In this document: piece after piece, positions 17,057 to 25,126 of the stretch
How positions within the stretch are numbered: position 1 is the stretch's first letter
How the letters are laid out: every line of letters begins with the position of its first letter
Source of the DNA: Streptomyces caeruleatus
GTDB lineage: Bacteria > Actinomycetota > Actinomycetes > Streptomycetales > Streptomycetaceae
Length of the DNA stretch: 64,000 nt
Assembly (NCBI RefSeq): GCF_001514235.1
Contig: NZ_KQ948924.1
Location: 565,832 to 629,831 of the forward strand
Direction of reading: 5' to 3'
The notes under the pieces: model-generated
What the model was told of the DNA's origin: nothing
Database searches by the model: none
The model's input: the letters and a program-made list of their open reading frames with translations, nothing else
Program-made: the position numbers and the translations under genes

Positions 17057-17079
17057 TTGTCAGTGGGCGGTGCGAGACT
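17057..17079 (+). promoter_or_regulatory. PafBC/RecA-NDp-like promoter of the VOC gene
   Basis: TTGTCAGTG (17057-17065), an 8-base spacer, GAGACT (17074-17079). The first element is perfect; the -10 keeps the A at position 2 and T at position 6 of TAnnnT. It is followed 50-60 bases later by the VOC start. Confidence 0.55.
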
Positions 17080-17134
17080 CGGCAGAGCAGAGACCGGCAG
17101 AGCTGCCAAGGGGACCCTTCCGAGGAGGGCGATG

Positions 17135-17926
17135 ATGCTCACCACTCGTTATGTCACCGGCGCGCCGAACTGGATCGATGTCGGCACACCCGACATCGAG
17201 GGCGCCCGCTCCTTCTACGGCGGCCTGTTCGGCTGGCGGTTCCAGCCGGGCGGCCCCGAGACCGGCGGATACGGCCTCTTCCAGCTCGACGGCCGGACGG
17301 TGGCCGGCGGGATGCAGACCACCGAGGAGCAGGGCCCGCCGTCCTGGACGGTGTACTTCCAGACGCCGGACGCGGACGCCACCGCGAAGGCGGCCGAGCA
17401 GGCGCACGGCTCGGTGCTGGTGCAGCCCATGGACGTGCTGGACATGGGCCGGATGGCCATCCTGGCCGACAAGGCGGGCGTCGGCTTCGGGCTGTGGCAG
17501 CCCGGCACCAACAAGGGCCTCGACGTCGTCCAGGACCCCGGCTCGCTGTGCTGGCTGGAGCTGTACACCACGGACGTCCCGGCCGCGGCGGGCTTCTACC
17601 ACGCGACGCTCGGCCTGGAGACCTTCGCCCTCGACTTCTACGGCGGCACGTACACGACGTTCAGCCCGGCGGCGGCCGGGGAGGACGCCATGTTCGGCGG
17701 CGTGGTGGACAAGGCCGACGACCCGGCGGAGGCGGAGGGCCCGGCGTACTGGCTGCCGTACTTCGAGGTCACCGACACGGACGCCACGGCCGCCAAGGCG
17801 CAGGAGCTGGGCGGCACGGTCCGGATGCCTGCGACGGATCTGCCGGACGTGGGCCGTATCGCCAAGCTCACCGACCCGTACGGCGCCCGCTTCGCGGTGA
17901 TCAAGAGCGCGCCCGCGCAGAGCTGA
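17135..17926 (+). CDS. VOC-family (glyoxalase/bleomycin-resistance-like) two-domain protein
   Basis: A 263-residue protein with two VOC repeats. The N-terminal domain begins NWIDVGTPDIEGARSFYGGLFGW; the second begins CWLELYTTDVPAAAGFYHATLGLE. Both have the family beta-alpha-beta-beta-beta pattern. Members bind metals and small molecules: glyoxalases, ring-cleavage dioxygenases or drug-binding proteins. No catalytic role can be assigned. AGGAGGG lies 5-6 bases upstream of ATG 17135 (another ATG lies at 17132). The upstream PafBC-like promoter suggests DNA-damage induction, consistent with a bleomycin-resistance-type role (inference). Confidence 0.85.
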   Translation: MLTTRYVTGAPNWIDVGTPDIEGARSFYGGLFGWRFQPGGPETGGYGLFQLDGRTVAGGMQTTEEQGPPSWTVYFQTPDADATAKAAEQAHGSVLVQPMDVLDMGRMAILADKAGVGFGLWQPGTNKGLDVVQDPGSLCWLELYTTDVPAAAGFYHATLGLETFALDFYGGTYTTFSPAAAGEDAMFGGVVDKADDPAEAEGPAYWLPYFEVTDTDATAAKAQELGGTVRMPATDLPDVGRIAKLTDPYGARFAVIKSAPAQS

Positions 17927-17955
17927 GCCGCCCGGCCGAGGCCCCGTCACACCGG

Positions 17956-18990
17956 CTAAGCCGATGCGCGTCGGACCAGCGTGGTCGGCAGGACGACACT
18001 GGACGGCGCCCCACCCACCCGCTCTCCGGTACGACGGTCGACGCCGCGCAGCAGCAGCCGGGCCATCAACCGGCCCATCTCCTCGATGTCCTGACGGACC
18101 GTCGTGAGGGCGGGGTCGGTCTGTTCCGCCACGGGGAGCATGTCGTCGAACCCGACCACCGCGACGTCGTCCGGCACCCGCCGCCCCGACGCACGCAGCA
18201 CCCGCAGCGCACCGGCCGCGGTGAGGTCGTTGGCGGCGAAGACGGCGTCCAGGTCCGGGCAGCGGGCGAGAAGTTCGCGCATGGCCCGTTCACCGCCGGT
18301 CGGCGTGAAGTCGCCCTCGACGATCAGCCCTGGATCGGCGTCGACCATGACGTCCCGGTATCCGTCGAGCCGGTCCACCGCCGACGTCTGGTCCAGGGCG
18401 CCGGTGATGTGGGCGATACGGGTGCGGCCGAGACCGGCGAGGTGTCGCACGGCGTCGCGGGCGCCGCCGCGGTTGTCGCTGTCGACGTAGACGACGCCTC
18501 GCTGGTCGCCGGACCAGCCGGGCCGTCCGCCGAAGACGGTGGGGACGCCGGCGCGCTGGATCAGTCCGGGCAGCGGGTCGTCGAGGTGCAGGGAGAAGAC
18601 GAGCGCCCCGTCGACATGGCCGCCGGCGAGGTAGCGGCCGACCCGGGCGTGGTCGTCGCGGCCTTCCGTGAGGAGCAGCACCAGCTGGTTGTCGTGGGCC
18701 GTCAACTCCTTGCTGATGCCGCGCAGTTGCCGGGCGAAGAAGGGGTCGGCGAAGACCCTGGTCTCCGGTTCGGCGACCACGACGGCGATGGCGTCGTGCC
18801 GTCGGGTCACCAGGCTGCGGGCGGCCTGGTTGGGCACGTACCCGAGTTCCTCCACCGCCTTGCGGACCCGCTCCACGAGGGGTTCGCGCACCCCGTCACC
18901 GCCGTTGACGACCCGGGACACGGTGGCCCGCGAGACCCCGGCCCGGGCGGCCACGGCCTCCAGGGTGGGACGCGGGGCGGTTTCAGTCAC
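17956..18990 (-). CDS. LacI-family transcriptional regulator
   Basis: A 344-residue LacI-type repressor. The N-terminal HTH (TLEAVAARAGVSRATVSRVVNG) is followed by the hinge helix region VPNQAARSLVTRR and a periplasmic-binding-protein-like sensor domain ending AAGALRVLRASGRRVPDDVAVVGFDDM. It should bind a small sugar-like ligand in the cytoplasm. The GTG at 18990 gives the usual length. A perfect palindrome GAGAGCGCTCTC (19048-19059) lies 58 bp upstream, a typical LacI operator, pointing to autoregulation. No sugar operon is adjacent, so the regulon is elsewhere or includes the secreted oxidases nearby. Confidence 0.93.
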   Translation of the reverse strand: MTETAPRPTLEAVAARAGVSRATVSRVVNGGDGVREPLVERVRKAVEELGYVPNQAARSLVTRRHDAIAVVVAEPETRVFADPFFARQLRGISKELTAHDNQLVLLLTEGRDDHARVGRYLAGGHVDGALVFSLHLDDPLPGLIQRAGVPTVFGGRPGWSGDQRGVVYVDSDNRGGARDAVRHLAGLGRTRIAHITGALDQTSAVDRLDGYRDVMVDADPGLIVEGDFTPTGGERAMRELLARCPDLDAVFAANDLTAAGALRVLRASGRRVPDDVAVVGFDDMLPVAEQTDPALTTVRQDIEEMGRLMARLLLRGVDRRTGERVGGAPSSVVLPTTLVRRASA

Positions 18991-19047
18991 GGCGCGGCTC
19001 CTCGTCGGCGACTGCCGATCAGGATAGCCGTGGCGGGAAGGGGAGGT

Positions 19048-19059
19048 GAGAGCGCTCTC
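19048..19059. promoter_or_regulatory. LacI-type operator palindrome
   Basis: GAGAGCGCTCTC is a perfect 12-bp palindrome with the central CG step typical of LacI-family operators, located between the LacI gene start and the small-laccase stop. It most likely mediates autoregulation. Confidence 0.7.
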
Positions 19060-19142
19060 GGATGACCGGAAACACCCGGAAACCCACGCCGGCGCCGCCA
19101 CCCGCCGACGGCTCGGAACAACCGTCACCCGGCCGTCGTCCG

Positions 19143-20144
19143 TCAGTGCTCGTGCCCGGCTCCCGACGCCGCCTCGTGACCGTGTTCATGCGGCTCGTAC
19201 CCCGGAATCGTTCCGTCCGTCTTCTTCACCAGGAACAGCCCCACCATCCCCATGTCCGAGTGGCTCTGCACATGGCAGTGGTACATCCACGCGCCCGCCC
19301 CGACCCCCTCCCCCGCGATCACCTGGAAGCCGAAGGAGTCCGCCGGGCCCACGATCTTGTTGTCGATGACCTGGCTGGGGTCGTCGGGGCCGGTGAGCAT
19401 GCCGGTGCGGTTGTCGGCCCAACGATGACCGTGCATATGGAAGGTGTGGTAGTACTCGCCGTGCGTGATCATCACGAACTCGACCCGGTCACCCACCGTG
19501 GCCTCGAAGTCGGGCCCCGAGTGCGCCGGCTTGTTGTTGATGAGCATGTCGTTGAAGACGATCGTGTGGGTCGCGTCGGGGAGGATGTCGCCCTTGCGGC
19601 GGACGATCACCGGGCCGTAGAGGCCCTTGCGGATGCCGCCCGTGCCGTGCTCCGTACCGACGACGTGGTCGTGGTAGTGCCAGTAACCGGCGCTGCCCGC
19701 CCGCCAGGTGCCGTCCCCCCGGCGTCCGGGGGCATGGGTGCGCCAGGTGTAGGTGCGGGTGCCGCCGGGCTCGACGTCGCTCTTGTTGAGCTTGGTGCCG
19801 TCGCTGGTGATCTCGTAGTCGAGGCCGTGGACGTGCAGGCTGACCGGTACGTCCATCGTGTTCTCGAACTCGATGTGCGCGGTGTCGCCCTCGTTGAGCT
19901 CGATCAGCGGGCCCGGGATCGTCGCCTTGCCCTTCTCGAAGCCGTAGCCCATCTGCCCGTCGGCCAGCTTCTCGGCGTACAGCTTGATGTGCCGGACCTC
20001 GCCGCCGGCCGGGGCGGTGCGCGGCGCGGCGCCGGCGCTCACGGCCTCGGGTACCGACGCCAAGGACAACGATGTCGCGACGGTCGCACCACCCAGCAGC
20101 ATGCGCCTGTTGAAGGTACGCCTGTTGACGTTGCGTCTGTTCAT
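19143..20144 (-). CDS. slaC: Two-domain small laccase (multicopper oxidase)
   Basis: A 333-residue Tat-exported laccase of the Streptomyces SLAC/EpoA group, oxidising phenols and related substrates with O2. The signal has [13 protein letters not shown] followed by a hydrophobic core. The four copper-binding blocks are present: [18 protein letters not shown], and the C-terminal [13 protein letters not shown] with the T1 Cys, two His and axial Met. It has two cupredoxin domains instead of three, as in trimeric SLACs. The His-rich tail ([15 protein letters not shown]) may bind metal. Divergent from the ThuA/PQQ dehydrogenase gene. From memory S. coelicolor SCO6712 is the orthologue. Confidence 0.93.
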   Translation of the reverse strand: MNRRNVNRRTFNRRMLLGGATVATSLSLASVPEAVSAGAAPRTAPAGGEVRHIKLYAEKLADGQMGYGFEKGKATIPGPLIELNEGDTAHIEFENTMDVPVSLHVHGLDYEITSDGTKLNKSDVEPGGTRTYTWRTHAPGRRGDGTWRAGSAGYWHYHDHVVGTEHGTGGIRKGLYGPVIVRRKGDILPDATHTIVFNDMLINNKPAHSGPDFEATVGDRVEFVMITHGEYYHTFHMHGHRWADNRTGMLTGPDDPSQVIDNKIVGPADSFGFQVIAGEGVGAGAWMYHCHVQSHSDMGMVGLFLVKKTDGTIPGYEPHEHGHEAASGAGHEH

Positions 20145-20259
20145 GCCGAACTCCCAGCGGCGGTACGGAAATTACGGGGATGAACCGCTGAGACGGTACC
20201 GGCCGGTCTCCCGTTTATCCACACTCAGGACAAAGTTGGGCCCAGAACGGCCATAGGTA

Positions 20260-20288
20260 TTGGCGAGTCGTTCAAAGGGGTCTAGCTT
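20260..20288 (+). promoter_or_regulatory. Candidate promoter of the ThuA-PQQ dehydrogenase gene
   Basis: TTGGCG (20260-20265), a 17-bp spacer, TAGCTT (20283-20288), 35 bp before the ATG at 20323. The intergenic region to the laccase also holds an imperfect inverted repeat GAGAC...GTCTC around GGTACC (20190-20210). Confidence 0.45.
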
Positions 20289-20322
20289 CCTTGTCGCTGT
20301 TGCTGTGACCGTGGAGGTGCCC

Positions 20323-22800
20323 ATGCGCTTACGAGGGTTGAGCACAAGAAGACAGACCTGGGTGGCCACTGTGACCGCCGGGTTCGTCGCCGCCGGCCTG
20401 ATGTCCGCCCCGGCCGCCGACGCACGCCCGGCCCCGGAGCCACCCCTGACAACGATGTCCGTGAAGTCGCCACCGGGCGGCGCGAATGTACGGGTGCTCC
20501 TCTTCTACGGGTCGGCGGCCGCCGGCGACGAGTCGCCGCTGGTGAACGCCGGTATCGGGGCGATCGAGAAGATCGGCCTGTCGGGTCCGGCCGACCAGCG
20601 TTTCAAGGTCGAGGCCACGAACGACGCCTCGGTGTTCACCAATGGGACCAAGCTGGGCCGCTTCAACTCCATCGTCTTCCTCACCGGTGGCGGCGACGTC
20701 CTCGACCCCGAGCAGGAGGCGGGCCTGGAGGCCTATATGGAGGCGGGCGGCGGTTTCGTCGGCATCCATGACGCGGCCCGCGCCGAGCCGTACTCGGACT
20801 GGTTCACCGGCCTCGTCGGCGCCCGCCCGGCCACCGGGAGCCCGACGACCGTACAGCGGGCCGTCGTCGAGGTCGGCGACCGGCGGCATCCGGCCACCAG
20901 GGAACTGCCGGTGCAGTGGAAACGGCCGGACAAGTGGCTGAACTGGGCCAAGAACCCGTCGGGCTCGGTGCACACCGTCGCCCGGGTGCGGGAGGCGACG
21001 TACCAGCCGGGTGCGGGCGCCAACGGCTGGGACCATCCGGTGAGTTGGTGCCGTGACTACGACGGCGGCCGCTCCTTCTACACCGGCATGGGCGGCACGG
21101 TGTCGTCGTACGACGAGACCGACTTCCGTACGCATCTGCGCGGTGCCCTGCTGTGGACCACCCGGCTCTCGCAGGCCGACTGCAAGGCCACCATCACCGG
21201 CAACTACAAGGCCGAGCGCCTCACCCAGCCCAACCAGCCGGGCCGCAACGACCAGATCGGCGAACCGCACGGCCTGGTCACGGCCCCGGACGGGCGGGTG
21301 CTCTACATCGGGCGGGGCGGTGCCGACTCCTCCCAGCCGGTGATCACCGACTGGAACAACCCGGACATCGGCAAGGGCCAGGGCGAGATCCATGTCTACG
21401 ACCCGAAGACCAAGAAGGTCACCCTGGCCGGGGCGTTGACGGTCTTCGGCAACAAGGGCGGCGGCGACGAGCTGATCAAGGTCGAGGAAGGCCTCCTCGG
21501 AATCGAGCTCGACCCGCGCTTCGAGGAGAACGGGTGGGTGTATCTGCACTACACCCCGCACTCGCAGCTCGACCGCGACAAGCGGATGGCCGAGCGGCGC
21601 GTCTCCCGCTTCACTCTCGACCTGGCCACGAACAGGCTGGACCTGAGCAGCGAGAAGGTGCTGCTCAAGTGGCCGGTTCAGGTGCACAGTTGCTGCCACT
21701 CGGGCGGCGGGATGGCCTGGGACTCCCAGGGCAACCTGTACATCGCGACCGGTGACAACAACTCCAGCGGCTTCAGCGGCGGTTACTCGGGCAACAACCC
21801 CGAGCCCAACTACAAGGGCGTGTCCTTCGCCGACGCGCGCCGCACCGCCGGCAACACCAACAACCTCAACGGCAAGATCCTGCGCATCCACCCGGAGCCG
21901 GACGGCACGTACACGCTGCCGGAGGGCAACCTCTTCACCGGCCGGGAGACCGACGAGGGCGGCGGCAAGACACGCGGCGAGATCTATGTGATGGGCGTCC
22001 GGAACCCGGCGCGCATCTCCGTCGACCAGCAGACCGACGTCCTGTACGCGGGCTGGGTCGGCCCGGACGCCTCGGCGCCGTCCACCACCTGGGGACCGGC
22101 GAAGTACGACACGTTCGCCGTCATCACCAAGGCGAGCAACCGGGGCTGGCCGTACTGCATGGGCAACAAGCAGCCCTACCGGGACCGCAATCTGCCCGAT
22201 CCGAGCAAGCCGCTGGGCTGGTACGACTGCGACCACCCGAAGAACGAGTCGCCGAACAACGACGGCCTCGTCAACCTGCCGCCGGTGACCGGCAACAACA
22301 TCTGGTACTCGCCCCAGGGCGGCGCCCCGGACTTCCCGCGCGACGCGAACGGCGTGCCGTCGTACCAGCAGGAGGAGGCCACCTACGGGCTGCCGTGGCT
22401 CAAGGGCGGCGGCCAGGCCGCGATGAACGGGCCGGTCTACCGGTACGACGCGGCGAGCAGCAGCGGGACGAAGTGGCCGGCGTACTGGGACGGCAAGTGG
22501 TTCGTCGGTGACTTCTACGACGCCGACCAGCCGCGCAACGCGGTGATCACCGACCCGAAGACCCACGGGGAGGGCGGTCTGCCGGTGCACTCGGAGTCGC
22601 TGAAGAAGATCGTGCCGGTCGGCAACGACGGCATCAAGAACCTCATGGACTGGAAGTTCGGTCCGGACGGGGCGCTGTACGTGCTCGACTACGGCCGCGG
22701 CTTCTTCACCTCGGACGCCAAGTCGGCGCTGTGGAGCGTGACCTACACGGGCGGCGGACCCACTCCGGCCGTCGACCAGCTGGCCAGGGGGGCGCAGTGA
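20323..22800 (+). CDS. Secreted ThuA-domain / PQQ-dependent sugar dehydrogenase fusion
   Basis: An 825-residue exported protein. A signal peptide (residues 1-35, ending ADA) is followed by a ThuA-like domain (about 45-290: VRVLLFYGS, VFLTGGGDVL, GGGFVGIHDAA, SWCRDYDGGRSFYTGMG). Then comes a six-bladed glucose/sorbosone dehydrogenase propeller (about 320-800: GEPHGLVTAPDGRVLYIGRGG, GLLGIELDPRFEENGWVYLHY, CCHSGGGMAWDSQGNLYIATGDN, GEIYVMGVRNPARI). ThuA proteins act on 3-keto sugars; the propeller would oxidise sugars with PQQ. GGAGGTG precedes the ATG at 20323. Its TGA overlaps the next gene's GTG, so the two are translationally coupled. Confidence 0.85.
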   Translation: MRLRGLSTRRQTWVATVTAGFVAAGLMSAPAADARPAPEPPLTTMSVKSPPGGANVRVLLFYGSAAAGDESPLVNAGIGAIEKIGLSGPADQRFKVEATNDASVFTNGTKLGRFNSIVFLTGGGDVLDPEQEAGLEAYMEAGGGFVGIHDAARAEPYSDWFTGLVGARPATGSPTTVQRAVVEVGDRRHPATRELPVQWKRPDKWLNWAKNPSGSVHTVARVREATYQPGAGANGWDHPVSWCRDYDGGRSFYTGMGGTVSSYDETDFRTHLRGALLWTTRLSQADCKATITGNYKAERLTQPNQPGRNDQIGEPHGLVTAPDGRVLYIGRGGADSSQPVITDWNNPDIGKGQGEIHVYDPKTKKVTLAGALTVFGNKGGGDELIKVEEGLLGIELDPRFEENGWVYLHYTPHSQLDRDKRMAERRVSRFTLDLATNRLDLSSEKVLLKWPVQVHSCCHSGGGMAWDSQGNLYIATGDNNSSGFSGGYSGNNPEPNYKGVSFADARRTAGNTNNLNGKILRIHPEPDGTYTLPEGNLFTGRETDEGGGKTRGEIYVMGVRNPARISVDQQTDVLYAGWVGPDASAPSTTWGPAKYDTFAVITKASNRGWPYCMGNKQPYRDRNLPDPSKPLGWYDCDHPKNESPNNDGLVNLPPVTGNNIWYSPQGGAPDFPRDANGVPSYQQEEATYGLPWLKGGGQAAMNGPVYRYDAASSSGTKWPAYWDGKWFVGDFYDADQPRNAVITDPKTHGEGGLPVHSESLKKIVPVGNDGIKNLMDWKFGPDGALYVLDYGRGFFTSDAKSALWSVTYTGGGPTPAVDQLARGAQ

Positions 22801-25001
22801 CGCGACAACGAAGAATGTGGGCGGCCCTGTTGGCCGCACTGCTCGTGGTGCTCGGCCTGCAGGCCTTTCCCGCGACCGGACAGCCACAGACACAGCAGGT
22901 GGCCGCGGCACAGGTCCTCACCTGGACCGCCGGTGACGACATCACGAAGTACGCCTCGGCGCCGGCGACCGCCGTGGCGGGCACGACGACGATCGTCTTC
23001 GAGAACAGCACGGCGACCGGCAACACCACCGGGATGCCGCACACGCTGACGTTCGACACGTCCGATCCCGAGTACAACAACGACGTCCAGCTGAACATCC
23101 TCGCCAACCCGAACGACGACCAGGGCGGCAAGCACACCGCCGAGGTCACGCTCACCCCGGGCCGGTACCGCTACTACTGCACGATCCCCGGCCACGGGCA
23201 GATGCAGGGCATCCTCGTGGTGGCCGAGGGCAGCGGCGAGGACACGACGGCGCCCGAGGCCTCGGCCCACGTCAGCGGGACGCAGAACACCCAGGGCCAG
23301 TACGTCGGTTCGGCGAGCGTGGCGATCCACGCGACCGACAACGAGGGCGGATCCGGGGTCGACCGCGTCGAGTACGCGGTCGGTGACGGGGGCGCCTGGA
23401 CGCCGTACACCACCCCGGTCGTCGTCGACCAGGTCGGCGATCACAAGATCCGTTACCGCGCGCTCGACAAGGCGGGGAACGTCTCGGCGGAGAAGAGCGT
23501 CGAGTTCACGGTCGTGGCACCGCAGTCCGACGACACGGCCCCGCCGGAGACGTCGGCGACGGTCAGCGGCGAGCAGAATCCCGACGGGACCTATGTCGCC
23601 ATGGCGACGGTCACCGTCACCGCCTCGGACACCGGTTCCGGCGTGAACACCATCGAGTACGCGCTCGGCTCCGGCGCCTGGCAGCCGTACACCGCGCCCG
23701 TGATGGTGCACGAGGTCGGCAGCCATTCGGTGCGCTACCGGGCCACCGACAAGGCGGGGAACGTCGCGGCCGAGATGAGCGTGCGGTTCACGGTCGTGGC
23801 GGCGCCGCAGCCGGACACGACCGCGCCGGTGACCGGCGTGAGCGTGGAGGGCACGAAGAACTCGGACGGGGCGTACGTCGGCAGCGCCAAGGTGACCGTC
23901 ACGGCGACCGACGAGCACCACGGCTCGGGCGTCGACCGGATCGAGTACTCCCTCGACGGCGGTCCGTATCTGGCGTACGGCACCCCGGTGGTCGTCGACC
24001 GCGCCGGCACGCACACGCTCGCCTACCGGGCCACCGACAAGGCGGGCAACACCTCAGCGGCCCGCACGGTGACCTTCACCGTCGTGTCCAGTCAGGTCCC
24101 GGCGCCCAACTGCCCCGAGTTCGACGAGCGGTTGACGGTGATCGTCGGCACGGTCGACTCGGGCGTCCCGAACCGGCTCACCAACAGCCGGTGCCGCATC
24201 AACGAGTTGATCGAGGACGAGAAGGAGTGGACGTCCCAGGCGCTGTTCCTCAAGCATGTGAAGGCTGTCCTGGACCAGCTCCTGAAGGACGGGGTCGTCG
24301 ACCAGCGCGAGTACGACGCCATCCGCAAGGCCGCCCGTCAGTCCGGGATCGGCACGCCCGGCCAGACCCAGGGGTACCGCACGATCCTCGACGGCAGCGC
24401 GGCGTCGTTCGCCAAGTGGCAGCAGGTGGGCGGTGGTTCGTTCACGCCGAACGGTGACGGCTCGATCACCTCGGGGACGACGAAGGCCGGCCTCGGCATG
24501 CTCTGGTTCCCCGAGCGGAAGTACGGCGACTTCTCGCTCAAGCTCCAGTGGCGTGACGACGCCCCGGGCACGGGTAACGCCAACTCCGGTGTGTTCGTCC
24601 GCTTCCCGTGGGTCCACGACCACCCCGAGGAGTCGCGGCCCGAGTGGGTCGCCATCAAGTACGGGCACGAGGTGCAGGTGCTCGACCGTCCGGACGGCGA
24701 CATGTACAAGACGGGGTCGGTCTACGGCTTCGACCGGGTGGGGCTGGCCGGGGCCGGCGTCACCCAGAAGGGCACGTGGAACGACTACGAGATCCGCGTG
24801 GTCGACCAGCACTACTCGGTCTACCGCAACGGCGTGCTGATCAACGAGTTCGACAACACCGGCGGCCAGGAGTTCGTCCCGCCCCGCTCGGACGACCCGG
24901 GCACGGACGGGCGGCGGTTCGCCTCCGGTTACGTCGGACTCCAGGTGCACGGCACGACGGATGTGGTGTCGTACCGGGACATCCGGATCAAGGAGCTCTG
25001 A
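22797..25001 (+). CDS. Secreted cupredoxin / OmpL47-repeat / DUF1080 (3-keto-disaccharide hydrolase-like) protein
   Basis: A 734-residue exported protein. After the signal peptide comes a plastocyanin-like domain (about 40-145) ending in YRYYCTIPGHGQMQG, with Cys, His and Met copper ligands. Three repeats of about 100 residues follow (SGVDRVEYA...VGDHKIRYRALDKAGNVS pattern, OmpL47-type Ig-like). A short helical region leads to a C-terminal DUF1080 domain (about 530-734: FPERKYGDFSLKLQWRDD, NSGVFVRFP, GTWNDYEIRVVDQHYSVYRNGVLINEFD), a concanavalin-like fold found in 3-keto-disaccharide hydrolases. It would partner the preceding sugar dehydrogenase; the copper domain could accept its electrons (inference). 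Confidence 0.85.
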   Translation: MTRQRRMWAALLAALLVVLGLQAFPATGQPQTQQVAAAQVLTWTAGDDITKYASAPATAVAGTTTIVFENSTATGNTTGMPHTLTFDTSDPEYNNDVQLNILANPNDDQGGKHTAEVTLTPGRYRYYCTIPGHGQMQGILVVAEGSGEDTTAPEASAHVSGTQNTQGQYVGSASVAIHATDNEGGSGVDRVEYAVGDGGAWTPYTTPVVVDQVGDHKIRYRALDKAGNVSAEKSVEFTVVAPQSDDTAPPETSATVSGEQNPDGTYVAMATVTVTASDTGSGVNTIEYALGSGAWQPYTAPVMVHEVGSHSVRYRATDKAGNVAAEMSVRFTVVAAPQPDTTAPVTGVSVEGTKNSDGAYVGSAKVTVTATDEHHGSGVDRIEYSLDGGPYLAYGTPVVVDRAGTHTLAYRATDKAGNTSAARTVTFTVVSSQVPAPNCPEFDERLTVIVGTVDSGVPNRLTNSRCRINELIEDEKEWTSQALFLKHVKAVLDQLLKDGVVDQREYDAIRKAARQSGIGTPGQTQGYRTILDGSAASFAKWQQVGGGSFTPNGDGSITSGTTKAGLGMLWFPERKYGDFSLKLQWRDDAPGTGNANSGVFVRFPWVHDHPEESRPEWVAIKYGHEVQVLDRPDGDMYKTGSVYGFDRVGLAGAGVTQKGTWNDYEIRVVDQHYSVYRNGVLINEFDNTGGQEFVPPRSDDPGTDGRRFASGYVGLQVHGTTDVVSYRDIRIKEL

Positions 25002-25054
25002 AAGGTGAGCTGATGAAGCTTTGAAGGAGCTGACCGGGGTTCCCGCCCGGCCCG

Positions 25055-25077
25055 TTGTCAGTGGCGTACGGCATGCT
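25055..25077 (+). promoter_or_regulatory. PafBC/RecA-NDp-like promoter of the HEAT-repeat gene
   Basis: TTGTCAGTG (25055-25063), an 8-base spacer, CATGCT (25072-25077). The -35-like element is perfect and the -10 keeps the key A and T. Transcription would start about 40-45 bases before the GTG at 25127. Confidence 0.6.
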
Positions 25078-25126
25078 GTCGATCAGTGGCAGCCGCCGTG
25101 CGCCACTGCGCTACGGGAGGAAAGAC

